DNA of 23,122 nucleotides from CAZOIA01 sp964579675 (GCA_964579675.1 CAZOIA010000085.1:1-23122), one strand, 5' to 3'; counted from the stretch's first letter, positions 1 to 8,003 are shown. Translations and numbers: made by a program. The notes: generated by a model from the letters alone, not told the origin.

Positions 1-725
1 CCGGGGCCGCCGCCGGTCATGATGAAAGGCTGATCGAACACCTGGAGCGACCAGATGAGCGAGAAGATCAGCATCATGGCGATGACCGGGCGGAGTCGGG
101 GCAGGGTGATGTGCCAGATCTTTCGCCAGAAGCCGGCGCCGTCGAGCTCGGCCGCCTCGTAGAAGTCATCCGGAACGCTCTTGAGCACAGAGATGTAAAT
201 CAGGCTTGGGCCGAACATGATGAAACCCGGCAACACCAGGCACAGCATCGCCAGGTTGGCGTCGTTCAGCCAGCCCAGCCGAATCCCGAACAGGCTTTCC
301 AGGACGGCGTTGAACAGCCCCAGCTCCTGGTTGTAGAAGTACTGCCAGATGACGATACCCGCGGTGTTGGCCACGGGCAGGAACCACAGCAGCATGAGGA
401 TGCGGATCGCTCGCTTGGAAAGCTCCATGAGCATGATCGACACGATGATCGGCGGCAGGAACGTCAGCAGCAGGGCCAGGCCCGCGTAGATGAAGGTGTT
501 CTTGAAGGCGGTCAAGGTCATCGGGTCGTTGAAGACGTTGACGAAGTTCTGGATGCCGACGGGTTCGGGCGGGGCTGCGGGATAGTACTTCTGGGTCGCC
601 ACCAGGAACGCCAGGGCGATCGGCAGCCAGGCGAACATGGTGTGGACGACGATGGCCGGCAGGGACATCAGCCAGGCGCTGACGCGGCCGATTCGCTTAT
701 CCCGGAATGCCGTTCTCACCAGCAT
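1..725 (-). CDS. Carbohydrate ABC transporter permease (MalF/UgpA type), 3' end cut by window edge
   Basis: Inner-membrane channel subunit of a binding-protein-dependent sugar importer (MetI-like fold). 241 codons are visible on the minus strand before the window ends. Hydrophobic segments lie at about residues 18-44, 78-100, 106-130 and 156-182, and another begins at about 213. The family signature loop that contacts the ATPase is clear: EAAELDGAGFWRKIWHITLP at residues 190-209, with the conserved EAA, Gly and final LP. I start it at the ATG at 725, which overlaps the upstream lipoprotein gene by 10 bp. A GTG two codons later (719) is the alternative; neither has a strong Shine-Dalgarno sequence, so translation is probably coupled. 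The partner permease and ATPase, if present, lie beyond position 1. The sugar is not predictable. Family call is sure; start is moderate. Confidence 0.93.
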   Translation of the reverse strand, partial: MLVRTAFRDKRIGRVSAWLMSLPAIVVHTMFAWLPIALAFLVATQKYYPAAPPEPVGIQNFVNVFNDPMTLTAFKNTFIYAGLALLLTFLPPIIVSIMLMELSKRAIRILMLLWFLPVANTAGIVIWQYFYNQELGLFNAVLESLFGIRLGWLNDANLAMLCLVLPGFIMFGPSLIYISVLKSVPDDFYEAAELDGAGFWRKIWHITLPRLRPVIAMMLIFSLIWSLQVFDQPFIMTGGGP

Positions 726-2494
726 TTGCACCTGGTCTCGACGAACTCGGCGACCTGTCCGGCGGCGGCGGGGGGCAGATTGCGGCGGGCGAAATCCACA
801 AGCGCCGAGTAGTAGCGCTTCATCTTGTCGCGTATCTCGTGCACCTCCTCGTCGCTCTTCAACTCGGCGTTCATGCAGCGGGCGTTGATCTTGCCGGTGT
901 GCTCGGCCAGGATGGCCTTGATCAGGGCCTCCTCCGCCGCCGGATCCGGGTTTCCGTCCTTGTCCAGCTTGGGCTTGGCGAAGAGCAACTCACTGAACAT
1001 GTTGTTCAGCGCGTCGTTGAACTGGACGGGTTTGAGCAGGCCGAACATCTGCGGCGTCGGGAACAGCTCCAGGGAGTTGTAGACGTCGTAGACGTTGATC
1101 CAATCCCTGGGGTAGACCTCTCGGCCCTTCGCGGGAGGGAGGGCGACCTTCGGCTCGTAGGTCTTGGTCAGGTCATAGGGCGGGAACGGGTCGGGCCGGT
1201 TCCAGGCCTGGTTCTTGTGGCGCATCGAGGAAAGGTAGAGGAAGTTGAAGTAGCCGCAGGTCCAGGACTTGAACCAGTCGATCGCGGCCTTGAGCTGCTC
1301 GGGCGAGTAGAGCGGGTTGAACCCGAACATGTTGCAGCCCGCCTCGCGGTAAAGGAAGCTCTCCTCGTCCGGCGGGACCGGGTCGGCCCGGGGAACGGGC
1401 ACCATGCCGAGCACGTCGATGGTGTTGATCTTGCCGCCAAACATGAAGGGCTTGGTCAAGGCCCACTCGGGCGGGTGGCCGGAGCCGATCATCGCCATCG
1501 CCACCTTGTCGCTGGCGAACTCCCGCTCCTTGACGAGCCAGGTGTAGTGCACGCCGGTGAGCACCGACCGGTCTACCCAGTACATCTCACGGAACTTCCG
1601 GATGCCCGCCAGGAGCTTGGGTTCGTCGGGGTTGAACCGCCAGACATACCGGCCGGTCCTGTCCGGGGTGTAGAGGCGGTATTCCAGTCCGTTGCAGTAG
1701 GTGTAGTAGAGGTCGAAGCGGTGCTGCTCCGTGACAAACCCCCACCGGTCGATCTTCCCGTCGCCGTCGGTGTCCTTGGTGAGCATTCCGGCGTACTTGC
1801 GGAAGTCGGACCAGGTCCAATTGGCCGGGGGACCCGGCTCGCCGAACTCGTTGCGAATGCCCGCCTCGGCGAAGTAGTCCTTTCGATAGGCGATGGCCGG
1901 CCAGCGGGTGGAGTTGTCGGCGAGGCAGTAGATTCGCCCGTCGAAGGTGCCCAGGGCCCTGGTGATCGGATGGTCACGGGCTTCGGGCCAATCGTCGAGG
2001 TAATCGGTGATGTCGGCGTACCAGCCATCGATCATGCTCTCGGGCAGCGATCGCGCGATGTACATGGCAGGGCTGCGCCGGCTGTGGAGCGAGGTGCCCA
2101 GGATGGCTTTGAGGTCTGGGCTCCACATGTCAAAGGCGATTCCCTCGAGCATGATCGTGGGGTGCTCGAACTCGAACATGGTCCGGGCCAACTGCCAGAC
2201 GAAGTAGTCGGTCTCGCCTTGATGCACTTCGCGTTCGAGGGTTGAGGCCCAGGGGCCCCGGGCAGCCTGCTCGTCCGTGAACCCCGCTTTCTCGGGGATG
2301 TAGATCTTGGTGGTGCGGATGGCGGCCTGCTTGCGGGGGGGAAGCTCCCAGTAGAGCGTTGGCGTGATCTCCTTGTGTTCGCCGCCCGGGCCGACCGGCC
2401 GGCTGTCCTTGCAGCCGATGAGGCCGATGGCCGCCAGGACGGGCAGCCATCGCGCCGGGAAGTCCCGCAGTACGCCCAAGAGTCCCTTTCGCAT
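716..2494 (-). CDS. Extracellular solute-binding lipoprotein, family 1 (sugar ABC importer)
   Basis: Periplasmic or membrane-anchored receptor that captures a sugar and delivers it to the permease encoded immediately downstream (10-bp overlap, same strand). The frame is open upstream to 2716, but I start at the ATG at 2494 because it gives a lipoprotein signal: basic MRKG, a hydrophobic stretch, and lipobox LIGC with Cys28 as the lipidated residue. The product is then 592 aa, longer than the roughly 400-450 aa usual for the family. The body has typical family-1 features: an aromatic-rich central lobe and an internal DTDGDGKID loop at residues 241-249, which resembles an EF-hand and is followed by RWGF. 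The C terminus is CKCW. No strong Shine-Dalgarno sequence precedes the start. A 17-bp palindrome at 2531-2547 may be an operator. Ligand unknown. Confidence 0.9.
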   Translation of the reverse strand: MRKGLLGVLRDFPARWLPVLAAIGLIGCKDSRPVGPGGEHKEITPTLYWELPPRKQAAIRTTKIYIPEKAGFTDEQAARGPWASTLEREVHQGETDYFVWQLARTMFEFEHPTIMLEGIAFDMWSPDLKAILGTSLHSRRSPAMYIARSLPESMIDGWYADITDYLDDWPEARDHPITRALGTFDGRIYCLADNSTRWPAIAYRKDYFAEAGIRNEFGEPGPPANWTWSDFRKYAGMLTKDTDGDGKIDRWGFVTEQHRFDLYYTYCNGLEYRLYTPDRTGRYVWRFNPDEPKLLAGIRKFREMYWVDRSVLTGVHYTWLVKEREFASDKVAMAMIGSGHPPEWALTKPFMFGGKINTIDVLGMVPVPRADPVPPDEESFLYREAGCNMFGFNPLYSPEQLKAAIDWFKSWTCGYFNFLYLSSMRHKNQAWNRPDPFPPYDLTKTYEPKVALPPAKGREVYPRDWINVYDVYNSLELFPTPQMFGLLKPVQFNDALNNMFSELLFAKPKLDKDGNPDPAAEEALIKAILAEHTGKINARCMNAELKSDEEVHEIRDKMKRYYSALVDFARRNLPPAAAGQVAEFVETRCKCW

Positions 2495-2530
2495 CGCAGG
2501 GGGCAAGATACCCGAGACCTTAGGTATGAT

Positions 2531-2547
2531 CCAATCGAAGCGATTGG
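2531..2547. promoter_or_regulatory. Palindromic operator candidate upstream of the sugar importer
   Basis: CCAATCGAAGCGATTGG is a perfect inverted repeat with 7-bp arms and a 3-bp centre. Its near edge is 36 bp before the lipoprotein start codon. Position and symmetry fit a repressor site. LacI-family regulators usually bind sites of similar size, but the odd-numbered centre is not their commonest form. It could instead be a leader hairpin. No clear -10/-35 pair was found next to it. Confidence 0.45.
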
Positions 2548-2753
2548 CCCATCGACGCAGGCTGCCCGACTTGCCAATGAGAGGCGAAGAACGACAGTGT
2601 AAAGAGTCATGGTCAAGGACCACGGCGTCTCGTTGCCGCCCCGGCCAACCATACCAGGGTTTGCGGCAGTGAATTACCGCGGACCTTGAGGTTACACCCG
2701 CCCCGGTGAGGGACACCGGCTGGCCTGAGCCCTCTGCGTTTGCAGGCCCGCGC

Positions 2754-2818
2754 AGGCTTCAAGCCTGGTACTTGTACAGCAGGGCTTCGCCCTCACCCCC
2801 AAGGCGGGGCTTTGCCCC
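2754..2818. repeat. Cluster of three short hairpins of one style
   Basis: Three close palindromes share the centre GGCTT: AGGCTTCAAGCCT (2754-2766), AGGGCTTCGCCCT (2781-2793) and GGGGCTTTGCCCC (2806-2818). GCGGGCTGAAGCCCGC at 4422-4437 is a longer relative. They resemble the dispersed REP-like hairpins of high-GC planctomycete genomes. They may end or stabilise transcripts, but none is followed by a T-run. Confidence 0.5.
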
Positions 2819-3092
2819 GGTGCTTGTTCAGCGTCTCCTGGAGTGGGATGGCACAGAACCCCATCGCTGGCGCTCTGGGCTCTGATCAGGACGAACAGGC
2901 TGGCGAGTCAGAGCCCCGAGCGCAAGCGAGAGGGGTCAAATCGGGACGCTGAACACGCACGGCTCGCGGACCCCGAGTCCGAACCGTTACCCACGCTAAG
3001 CACTTACCAGACGTCGGCCCGGACGCCCCGCAGTCTCGGCAATGGCGGGCCACCAGAGTGCGAGTCGCACCCGAATCAACTCGCCCGGACCC

Positions 3093-3272
3093 GTTAAATC
3101 GAGCTAACTGCCGCCAATCGGCACTCTCGCTCCTTCTTGCCCCCAAAGTGAGCCTCAGTTTCCTGCGAGCGGAGAAAGTCACGTTGCAAAGGTGATTCTG
3201 CCCGGGCGCCTCGCACTTCTCTCGAGAACAGCACCGGTATGCAGAATCGGCCGGCGGGTTAAATCGCGCTAA
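3093..3272. repeat. 15-bp direct repeat pair (GTTAAATCGMGCTAA)
   Basis: GTTAAATCGAGCTAA at 3093-3107 and GTTAAATCGCGCTAA at 3258-3272 differ at one base and lie 165 bp apart in the same orientation. Both stand out as AT-rich in a GC-rich region. The outer TTA...TAA and central CG give partial dyad symmetry, so they could be binding sites for an unknown regulator acting on the downstream promoter at 3337. Chance or remnant repeats are possible. Confidence 0.35.
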
Positions 3273-3336
3273 TACTCACAAGACCCGCGAGGCGCAAAAA
3301 ACCCTTGAAATAAAGGATTTACGGTCGGTATTCGTC

Positions 3337-3366
3337 TTGACACGGATGCACCCGTCACGGTAACAT
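3337..3366 (+). promoter_or_regulatory. Sigma70-type promoter candidate
   Basis: TTGACA at 3337-3342, an 18-bp spacer, then TAACAT at 3361-3366. The -35 is perfect and the -10 matches 4 of 6. It points toward the gene starting at 3632 and would give a 5' leader of roughly 260 nt, which is long. No other promoter was obvious between 3370 and 3620. Confidence 0.45.
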
Positions 3367-3631
3367 AACGGAGGTCGGCAGTTCCGACTCGTCTTGGCCG
3401 TGCCGGGCAGGATGAGGGTGCGACGGCTGACTCGTTCAATTCCAAGGGAGTGAGGGACGGGGAAGGTAGTTCACGCAAGAGTAGGCGGGCTTCCCCCTGA
3501 ATGGTCCGAATAGTGGACGGTGTGTCCGCTTCAGAGTACTGGACTTCCCGATGGGATCCACATCGCGGGTGGGCGTACCACCCTGGCGTTGGGGGAGGAA
3601 AACGGGAACAAGAAGGAAGAAGGAGGTGTTT

Positions 3632-4282
3632 ATGCGAAAGACACTGTTGAGTTTGGCGGTGCTGGCGATGGTCGCCACGCCGGCACTAGGTGCGATCGGC
3701 GACTGGTGGATTCTCTGCCCCGATCGAATGGACGGCGACTTCACCGTGCGGCCGGGGTGCGGGTACGATGGGACGGACTGCTATGAAGGCAGCGGCATGG
3801 ATGGCGTCCGCCGGATCTGGTGGAACACGGAGAACGTCAAAGAGTCCTCCGGCGCGGCGATGCCGGCCACGCTCGAAGAGTTCACGATCGAGGCGTGGGG
3901 CTGCTGCTGCCCCGAGTGTGGTCAGGACTGGCAGCCGATCCAGGTGCAGATCAACGGGTACCACGGCCCGGTCAACTGGCCGATCGATCCCGAGATCCCG
4001 TGGGCAGGCCAGTTTGGCACGAACCACGAGTGGATCGGCAGCGACGGGTACGCCAACTGTGAGTGGAACCCGACGGGCCCGGGTCCGCAGGTGCATCCGG
4101 ACGGTGCTGGTTCCGCGCCCTTCGTCAAGGCCGGAAGTGTCCTGTATGCCAAGTGGGACTTCGGCTGGCCCATCACCCGGTGCTGGGACTGCATTCGCAT
4201 TACCCAGATCACGCCCGAGCCGGCCAGCGCGTTGTTGCTGCTGCTCGGTGCACCGGTCCTGCTGCGCCGGAAACGTCGGTAA
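3632..4282 (+). CDS. Cys-rich secreted protein with PEP-CTERM sorting signal
   Basis: 216 aa exported protein of unknown function. The ATG at 3632 is fixed by an AGGAGG 5 nt upstream and by a signal peptide that begins there (MRKTLLSLAVLAMVATPALG, cleavage after ALG). The C terminus is a PEP-CTERM tag: PEPAS, a short hydrophobic helix, then RRKRR. In known systems such tags are recognised by an exosortase and removed as the protein reaches the surface or matrix; no exosortase gene is in this window. The mature part has ten Cys, including the cluster GCCCPECG, and many Trp, suggesting disulfides or a metal site. No enzyme motif is recognised. It looks monocistronic: a strong hairpin terminator follows 48 nt after the stop. 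Gene and sorting signal are sure; function is unknown. Confidence 0.9.
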   Translation: MRKTLLSLAVLAMVATPALGAIGDWWILCPDRMDGDFTVRPGCGYDGTDCYEGSGMDGVRRIWWNTENVKESSGAAMPATLEEFTIEAWGCCCPECGQDWQPIQVQINGYHGPVNWPIDPEIPWAGQFGTNHEWIGSDGYANCEWNPTGPGPQVHPDGAGSAPFVKAGSVLYAKWDFGWPITRCWDCIRITQITPEPASALLLLLGAPVLLRRKRR

Positions 4283-4330
4283 GAGACCCATACCGTACGT
4301 CGTTTGTGACATGAGCGTACGAAGGACCAA

Positions 4331-4366
4331 GGCAGAGCGGGGATACTTCGAGCTTCCCGCTCTGCC
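4331..4366 (+). terminator. Intrinsic-type terminator after the PEP-CTERM gene
   Basis: GGCAGAGCGGG (4331-4341) pairs perfectly with CCCGCTCTGCC (4356-4366), an 11-bp GC-rich stem around a 14-nt loop, followed by TGTTGT. The T-tract is short, so efficiency is uncertain. Confidence 0.7.
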
Positions 4367-4372
4367 TGTTGT

Positions 4373-4475
4373 CTAAATGACCGTGCACGATTCTGGGACG
4401 GCCAGGCGGGCGAGCAGCCGCGCGGGCTGAAGCCCGCCGCTCTTTATTGTCGCACAATCCTGCACGGTCATTTAG
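4373..4475. mobile_element. 103-bp MITE-like element with long terminal inverted repeats
   Basis: The first 20 bp (4373-4392, CTAAATGACCGTGCACGATT) match the reverse complement of the last 20 bp (4456-4475) at 19 positions, and pairing continues inward to 24 of 27. The interior holds a separate perfect palindrome, GCGGGCTGAAGCCCGC (4422-4437). There is no coding capacity. The form fits a non-autonomous miniature element or a REP-pair (BIME-like) unit. No clear target-site duplication flanks it. It sits between the terminator at 4331 and the ribosome site of the next gene, so it may also act in the leader RNA as a long hairpin. Confidence 0.6.
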
Positions 4476-4533
4476 GCCGAGATACTCTCGGTCGCCCGGA
4501 CGGGGAAAAGAACCTGAAAGGAGGAATCCGATT

Positions 4534-5730
4534 ATGAAGCCCACTAGTTTGCACCTGCTGGCACTGCTGATCCCGGTGGGGGCGGCTCTCATGATCCCGC
4601 CGGGTCCTGGTTTCGCTCAGACGGTGGTGTTCAGTGATGACTTCGACGGCGGCAACATCGACCCGCCCTGGGAGTGGGGTGACGTCTCGATCGACAATTG
4701 GCCCTACGTCATGGTGGGCTCGATCCCCGTGTCCGTTCCCGGCAAGATCTACGGTTTTCCGCTTCATGCGATGGCGGGAAGCGATCCCGGCCATCAGAAG
4801 AACCACACCAACCCCTTGCCCCTGGTCGGCGGCACCGCGTTCGAGGTGGACGCTAATCCGTACGGGTATGCCTCCCAACATGAATTCGACGCTCAGGAGG
4901 GAACCCTTCGACTGAGCGCCTGGGTCTGGGAGGATGCCGAGCGCCCCTTGTGCGTGCAGTCCACCTGGCCTGTTCGCGGCATGGTGGGACTGACCTCGGT
5001 GCCGGGCGACATGCTGCCGGACCCCGCCCCGGTGCCAAACCATCCCAATGAGATCTATCCGTACGACGATTTCGCGTTTATCGGGGTCGAATCGCCGGTG
5101 TCCAACGACCCGAACGACCCGCCGCAGAAGTTCTACCAGTGGCGGACGAAGACCGACGGCTGGAACCTGACCAATGTTCCCCGGAAGGTCGATTACGTCT
5201 GCCACGGAGCCCAGACCTGGCGGCACGTGGAGATCGTGGTATATCCGTACAGCGGCCGGGCGGGTGACATCGAGTTCATCATTGACGACCAAGTAGTGGG
5301 TGAAGGGCACCGGGTTGCCGGAGCCCACTGCCAGGGGGTGGAGTTCCGCAGGATTCAGATGGGCACCCGGTTCCCGGAAGTGGCGGATGCCTTGGCCTAC
5401 CGACCACCCTTCTCGTATGAACACTTCTGGTTTGACGATATAGAGCTTAGCGTGGAACCTTGGAGCGGATCCCCCTGTCTCAACGAGGAGCTGCGATTCG
5501 ATGCAGACAACGACGGTGACGTGGACCAGGATGACTTCGCGGTATTCCAGGCGTGCCTGACGGGCACTGACGACCCGTATGAGGTCTACGATTGTCAGGC
5601 CTGCCGGTGCATGAACTCCGACGGCGACCAGGACATTGACGAAGACGACTACGGCCCGTTTGAGGCGTGCGGTTCGGGGCCGGGGATCCAGGCCGAGGAA
5701 AGCTGCGACGACGGGCTCGCGCCCCCGTGA
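4534..5730 (+). CDS. Secreted protein, lectin-like fold with C-terminal dockerin-like EF-hand pair
   Basis: 398 aa exported protein. AAAGGAGG at 4517-4524 selects the ATG at 4534, which begins a signal peptide ending near GFAQ. The mature part opens with FSDDFDGG and has the alternating hydrophobic pattern of a concanavalin-like beta-sandwich (about residues 28-315), including the local motif FIIDDQVV and EHFWFDDIEL. The C terminus carries two calcium-type loops, DADNDGDVDQDDF (323-335) and DGDQDIDEDDY (363-373), separated by a CQACRC segment. This pair matches the dockerin-like EF-hand domain common on planctomycete secreted proteins. Paralogous with the next two genes, which share the order and the TKTDGWN and FWYDDV-type motifs. 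The stop is only 29 nt before the next start, so the two are probably one operon. Ligand unknown; no catalytic motif seen. Confidence 0.88.
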   Translation: MKPTSLHLLALLIPVGAALMIPPGPGFAQTVVFSDDFDGGNIDPPWEWGDVSIDNWPYVMVGSIPVSVPGKIYGFPLHAMAGSDPGHQKNHTNPLPLVGGTAFEVDANPYGYASQHEFDAQEGTLRLSAWVWEDAERPLCVQSTWPVRGMVGLTSVPGDMLPDPAPVPNHPNEIYPYDDFAFIGVESPVSNDPNDPPQKFYQWRTKTDGWNLTNVPRKVDYVCHGAQTWRHVEIVVYPYSGRAGDIEFIIDDQVVGEGHRVAGAHCQGVEFRRIQMGTRFPEVADALAYRPPFSYEHFWFDDIELSVEPWSGSPCLNEELRFDADNDGDVDQDDFAVFQACLTGTDDPYEVYDCQACRCMNSDGDQDIDEDDYGPFEACGSGPGIQAEESCDDGLAPP

Positions 5731-5759
5731 TCGGGCCGGCGACAAAGGGGCCTCCGGGT

Positions 5760-6887
5760 ATGTCGAGGTTGAACGACGTTTGTTTCGGTGCGCTGGTGAA
5801 GATAGCGGCGACGGCAGGGGTGCTGGCCGCCGGCGGCAACGCTGCTGCGATTACCTACGAGCTGCCTTTCTACGAGTACTTCGAGCCGAGCCCCGACCAT
5901 TGGGACTGGCAGGCGGAGTGGCAGGCATGCGATACCTGCGGCGGGGATCCCTATTGTCCGGACGATCCGATGTTGCCGATGTGCGATCCGCCTGAGGAAT
6001 GCAGCGCGAGGTACGGCCCGCTCAAGTTCGAAAGCTGGCCCGATCTCACCCACGGGGGGACGGTGTTCTCCGGCCAGCGCTCGGGGCGGCAGCCGATATG
6101 GGACCCGTATTGGGGGGCGATTCTCCACCCCTTCGACCCGCCGACGGAGGTCGCCGACCTTCGGCTCAAGGTCTGGCAGCATGACTTCGCGGACATTCTC
6201 TGCGACTGCGATCCGTGGGGGCCTCCTTCCCGGCCCAATTTCGACGTCCACGGCTGGCTGGTCCTGACCAATCCGTACCGGACCGAGTACTACGTGCTCG
6301 GCGTCAACTCGAAGAAGAGCTGGACGCACCTGGTATGGGCCACCAAGACGGATGGGTGGAACACGACGTCGCTCGCCCGGGTGACCGGATGGCGGAAGAT
6401 GGAGATTCTTGTTCATCCGTACGCCGGGGTCGTGGGCGACGTGGAGTTCCTGGTGGATGACGTGGTGGTGGCTCAGGGACGCCGGGATCCCGGGACGGGC
6501 AACGGCGTTGACGTGGAATGGCTGCGGCTGGGTGGTGACCCGGCCCTGATCACCGAGAGCCACCTGACGAACACCTTCGAGGAGTTCTGGTACGACGAGG
6601 TCGCCCTCACGGTGGAACCGCCTACCCGTTCGCCTTGTATCAATCCGGAATTGCTGTTCGATACGGACAACGACGGCGACGTGGATCAGCAGGATTTCGG
6701 GCTGTTCCAGTCATGCTACACGGGCCCAGACGATCCATTGGGTGTGTTTGACATGCCGACCTGCCGTTGCATGGATGCCGATTGGGACTTCGACGTCGAT
6801 GAGGATGACTACGACGTGTTTGAGGGGTGCGCTTCCGGGCCCGGGATGGCTGCCGACCCTGATTGCGACGAGCCGCCACCGCCGTGA
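5760..6887 (+). CDS. Secreted protein, lectin-like fold with C-terminal dockerin-like EF-hand pair (paralogue 2)
   Basis: 375 aa paralogue of the gene just upstream. The frame is open further back, overlapping the previous gene, but the ATG at 5760 is preferred: it lies 29 nt after the previous stop, has AAGGGG at 5745-5750, and starts a signal peptide (MSRLNDVCFGALVKI..., cleavage near GNAAA). The body shows the same lectin-like pattern, with TKTDGWN and the segment DVEFLVDDVVVAQG followed by FEEFWYDEVALTVEP. The C terminus has two calcium-type loops: DTDNDGDVDQQDF at 301-313 and DADWDFDVDEDDY at 339-351. Cys-rich near the N terminus (CDTCGGDPYC), which the first paralogue lacks. Probably co-transcribed with the gene at 4534. 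No catalytic residues are evident; a carbohydrate-binding or structural role is an inference. Confidence 0.87.
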   Translation: MSRLNDVCFGALVKIAATAGVLAAGGNAAAITYELPFYEYFEPSPDHWDWQAEWQACDTCGGDPYCPDDPMLPMCDPPEECSARYGPLKFESWPDLTHGGTVFSGQRSGRQPIWDPYWGAILHPFDPPTEVADLRLKVWQHDFADILCDCDPWGPPSRPNFDVHGWLVLTNPYRTEYYVLGVNSKKSWTHLVWATKTDGWNTTSLARVTGWRKMEILVHPYAGVVGDVEFLVDDVVVAQGRRDPGTGNGVDVEWLRLGGDPALITESHLTNTFEEFWYDEVALTVEPPTRSPCINPELLFDTDNDGDVDQQDFGLFQSCYTGPDDPLGVFDMPTCRCMDADWDFDVDEDDYDVFEGCASGPGMAADPDCDEPPPP

Positions 6888-6913
6888 CGGCTGAACGGGG
6901 ACCAAGGTCAATA

Positions 6914-6943
6914 TTGGAGAATGGGGGCTTGCGGGGCTAGAAT
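6914..6943 (+). promoter_or_regulatory. Promoter candidate for the third paralogue
   Basis: TTGGAG (6914-6919), an 18-bp spacer, then TAGAAT (6938-6943, 5 of 6 matches to the -10 consensus). It would start transcription about 35 nt before the ATG at 6986, a normal leader length, in a 98-bp gap. The -35 is weak. Confidence 0.4.
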
Positions 6944-6985
6944 CCAGTGTGTCTTTGCCGTGCTGACGTCATGTGAGGTGGAGCC

Positions 6986-7960
6986 ATGAAGCGTTGTCCA
7001 ATCGCATGTGTTGTATCGGCCCTGCTGGTCGGGCCCGCACTGGCCCAGCCGAGCTTCTTCGACGATTTCGAGAATCCCAGTTGCATGGGCAACTGGCAAG
7101 TGTGGCCCGAGCGGGCCGGTCCGGACCCGGGGTGGATCACGGTGCCGCTGGAATGTGATGGAGCCGGCCACACGATCAGTCCCTCGCATTCGGCCAGGGC
7201 CCGCGAGCACGACCCCGCCGGGTACTGCTCCTATGCCGACTTCGGCGCCACCTCCGGCGCGATCTATGCCGAGGTGTATGTGTGGGATACCGTGCATGAT
7301 GATGGCACAAACTACGATCGGCCGGTCTCCAATATGCTGGCCCTGATCGCCGGCAACCCGGTGGAACCGAATGGATGGAATTACACCGATTACCTGCAGC
7401 TCGGCGTGGTGGCCTGGTATGACCCCGACGGCCTGACCGAGACCTACTCCATCAGGACAAAGCACCGTGACGACCGCGCCTCTATCGGTGGTCATGCATA
7501 CGTGGACACGGGCGTGCCCCGCAAGGTGGGCTGGACGAAGCTTGCCATCGCGGTGGATGCCGTCGCCGACGGCGGCCAGGTCCGGTTCCTCATTGACGAT
7601 GAGGTGGTCTGCATGTCCTACCGCGGCGGCGTGGACCTGCCGTACGTCCGTCTGGGCCTGAACTTCAAGAGCTACGATCACTTCTGGTACGACGATGTGG
7701 TCGTCACCGGCACCCTGCCGCCGGACGACTTCGTGCGGTTCGATGCGGACGGTGACGGCGACGTGGATCAGGCGGATTTCGGGGAGTTCCAGGAATGTTA
7801 CGCCGGCCAGGACCACCCGTACGATCGCTTCGCGTGTTGGCGTATGGACGCCGACGATGACCTCGACGTGGACCAGAACGACCTCGAGGCGTTTGAAGCG
7901 TGCGCCTCAGGTCCGGCGATCTCGGCCGATCCGGCGTGTGACGACACCCTGCCCCCTTGA
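6986..7960 (+). CDS. Secreted protein, lectin-like fold with C-terminal dockerin-like EF-hand pair (paralogue 3)
   Basis: 324 aa exported protein, the shortest of the three paralogues. The start is supported by GAGGTGGAG just upstream and a clean signal peptide (MKRCPIACVVSALLVGPALA, cut before QPSFF). The mature part begins FFDDFENPSC and continues as a beta-sandwich with the motifs VPRKVGWTK, VRFLIDDEVV and YDHFWYDDVVVTG shared with the two upstream genes. The C terminus has the loops DADGDGDVDQADF (253-265) and DADDDLDVDQNDL (288-300), each followed by a Cys (FQEC, FEAC), then SADPACD. A promoter candidate lies in the 98-bp gap upstream and a hairpin terminator follows, so it is probably its own transcription unit. 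Likely a calcium-dependent docked binding protein; function not proven. Confidence 0.88.
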   Translation: MKRCPIACVVSALLVGPALAQPSFFDDFENPSCMGNWQVWPERAGPDPGWITVPLECDGAGHTISPSHSARAREHDPAGYCSYADFGATSGAIYAEVYVWDTVHDDGTNYDRPVSNMLALIAGNPVEPNGWNYTDYLQLGVVAWYDPDGLTETYSIRTKHRDDRASIGGHAYVDTGVPRKVGWTKLAIAVDAVADGGQVRFLIDDEVVCMSYRGGVDLPYVRLGLNFKSYDHFWYDDVVVTGTLPPDDFVRFDADGDGDVDQADFGEFQECYAGQDHPYDRFACWRMDADDDLDVDQNDLEAFEACASGPAISADPACDDTLPP

Positions 7961-7976
7961 TGACGGGCTCATTGTG

Positions 7977-8003
7977 CAGCACAAGTGCTGTTTCTTGTTT
8001 TTC
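7977..8003 (+). terminator. Terminator after the third paralogue
   Basis: CAGCACAAGTGCTG (7977-7990) is a short palindrome immediately followed by TTTCTTGTTTTTC. The T-rich tail gives the usual intrinsic terminator form. An alternative pairing ACAAG/CTTGT (7981-7985 with 7994-7998) is possible. Confidence 0.65.

Larger units (their letters stand above)
2495..3336. other. Non-coding stretch between the sugar importer and the promoter at 3337
   Basis: No convincing gene. Short open frames here lack a ribosome site, signal peptide or recognisable domain. The stretch holds the palindrome at 2531-2547, three small hairpins at 2754-2818, and a 15-bp motif present twice at 3093-3107 and 3258-3272. 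Promoters for the divergent neighbours must lie in this stretch or just beyond it. Confidence 0.6.

Noticed and set aside
707..2245. Long plus-strand open frame of 512 codons opposite the sugar-binding lipoprotein
   Set aside because: Antisense shadow of a GC-rich gene: Val/Gly/Leu/Arg-rich, no domain and no ribosome site, while the minus strand has a lipobox and family features.
2740..2952. 70-codon plus-strand frame downstream of the importer promoter region
   Set aside because: It runs straight through the three GGCTT hairpins, lacks a ribosome site and has no recognisable domain.
4468..5745. Minus-strand 425-codon open frame opposite the first lectin-like gene
   Set aside because: Codon-phase shadow; the plus-strand frame has a signal peptide, a Shine-Dalgarno sequence and EF-hand loops. 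The same holds for minus-strand frames at 5649-6563, 6908-7816, 8661-9713, 15283-16329, 16627-18282 and 20045-21049.
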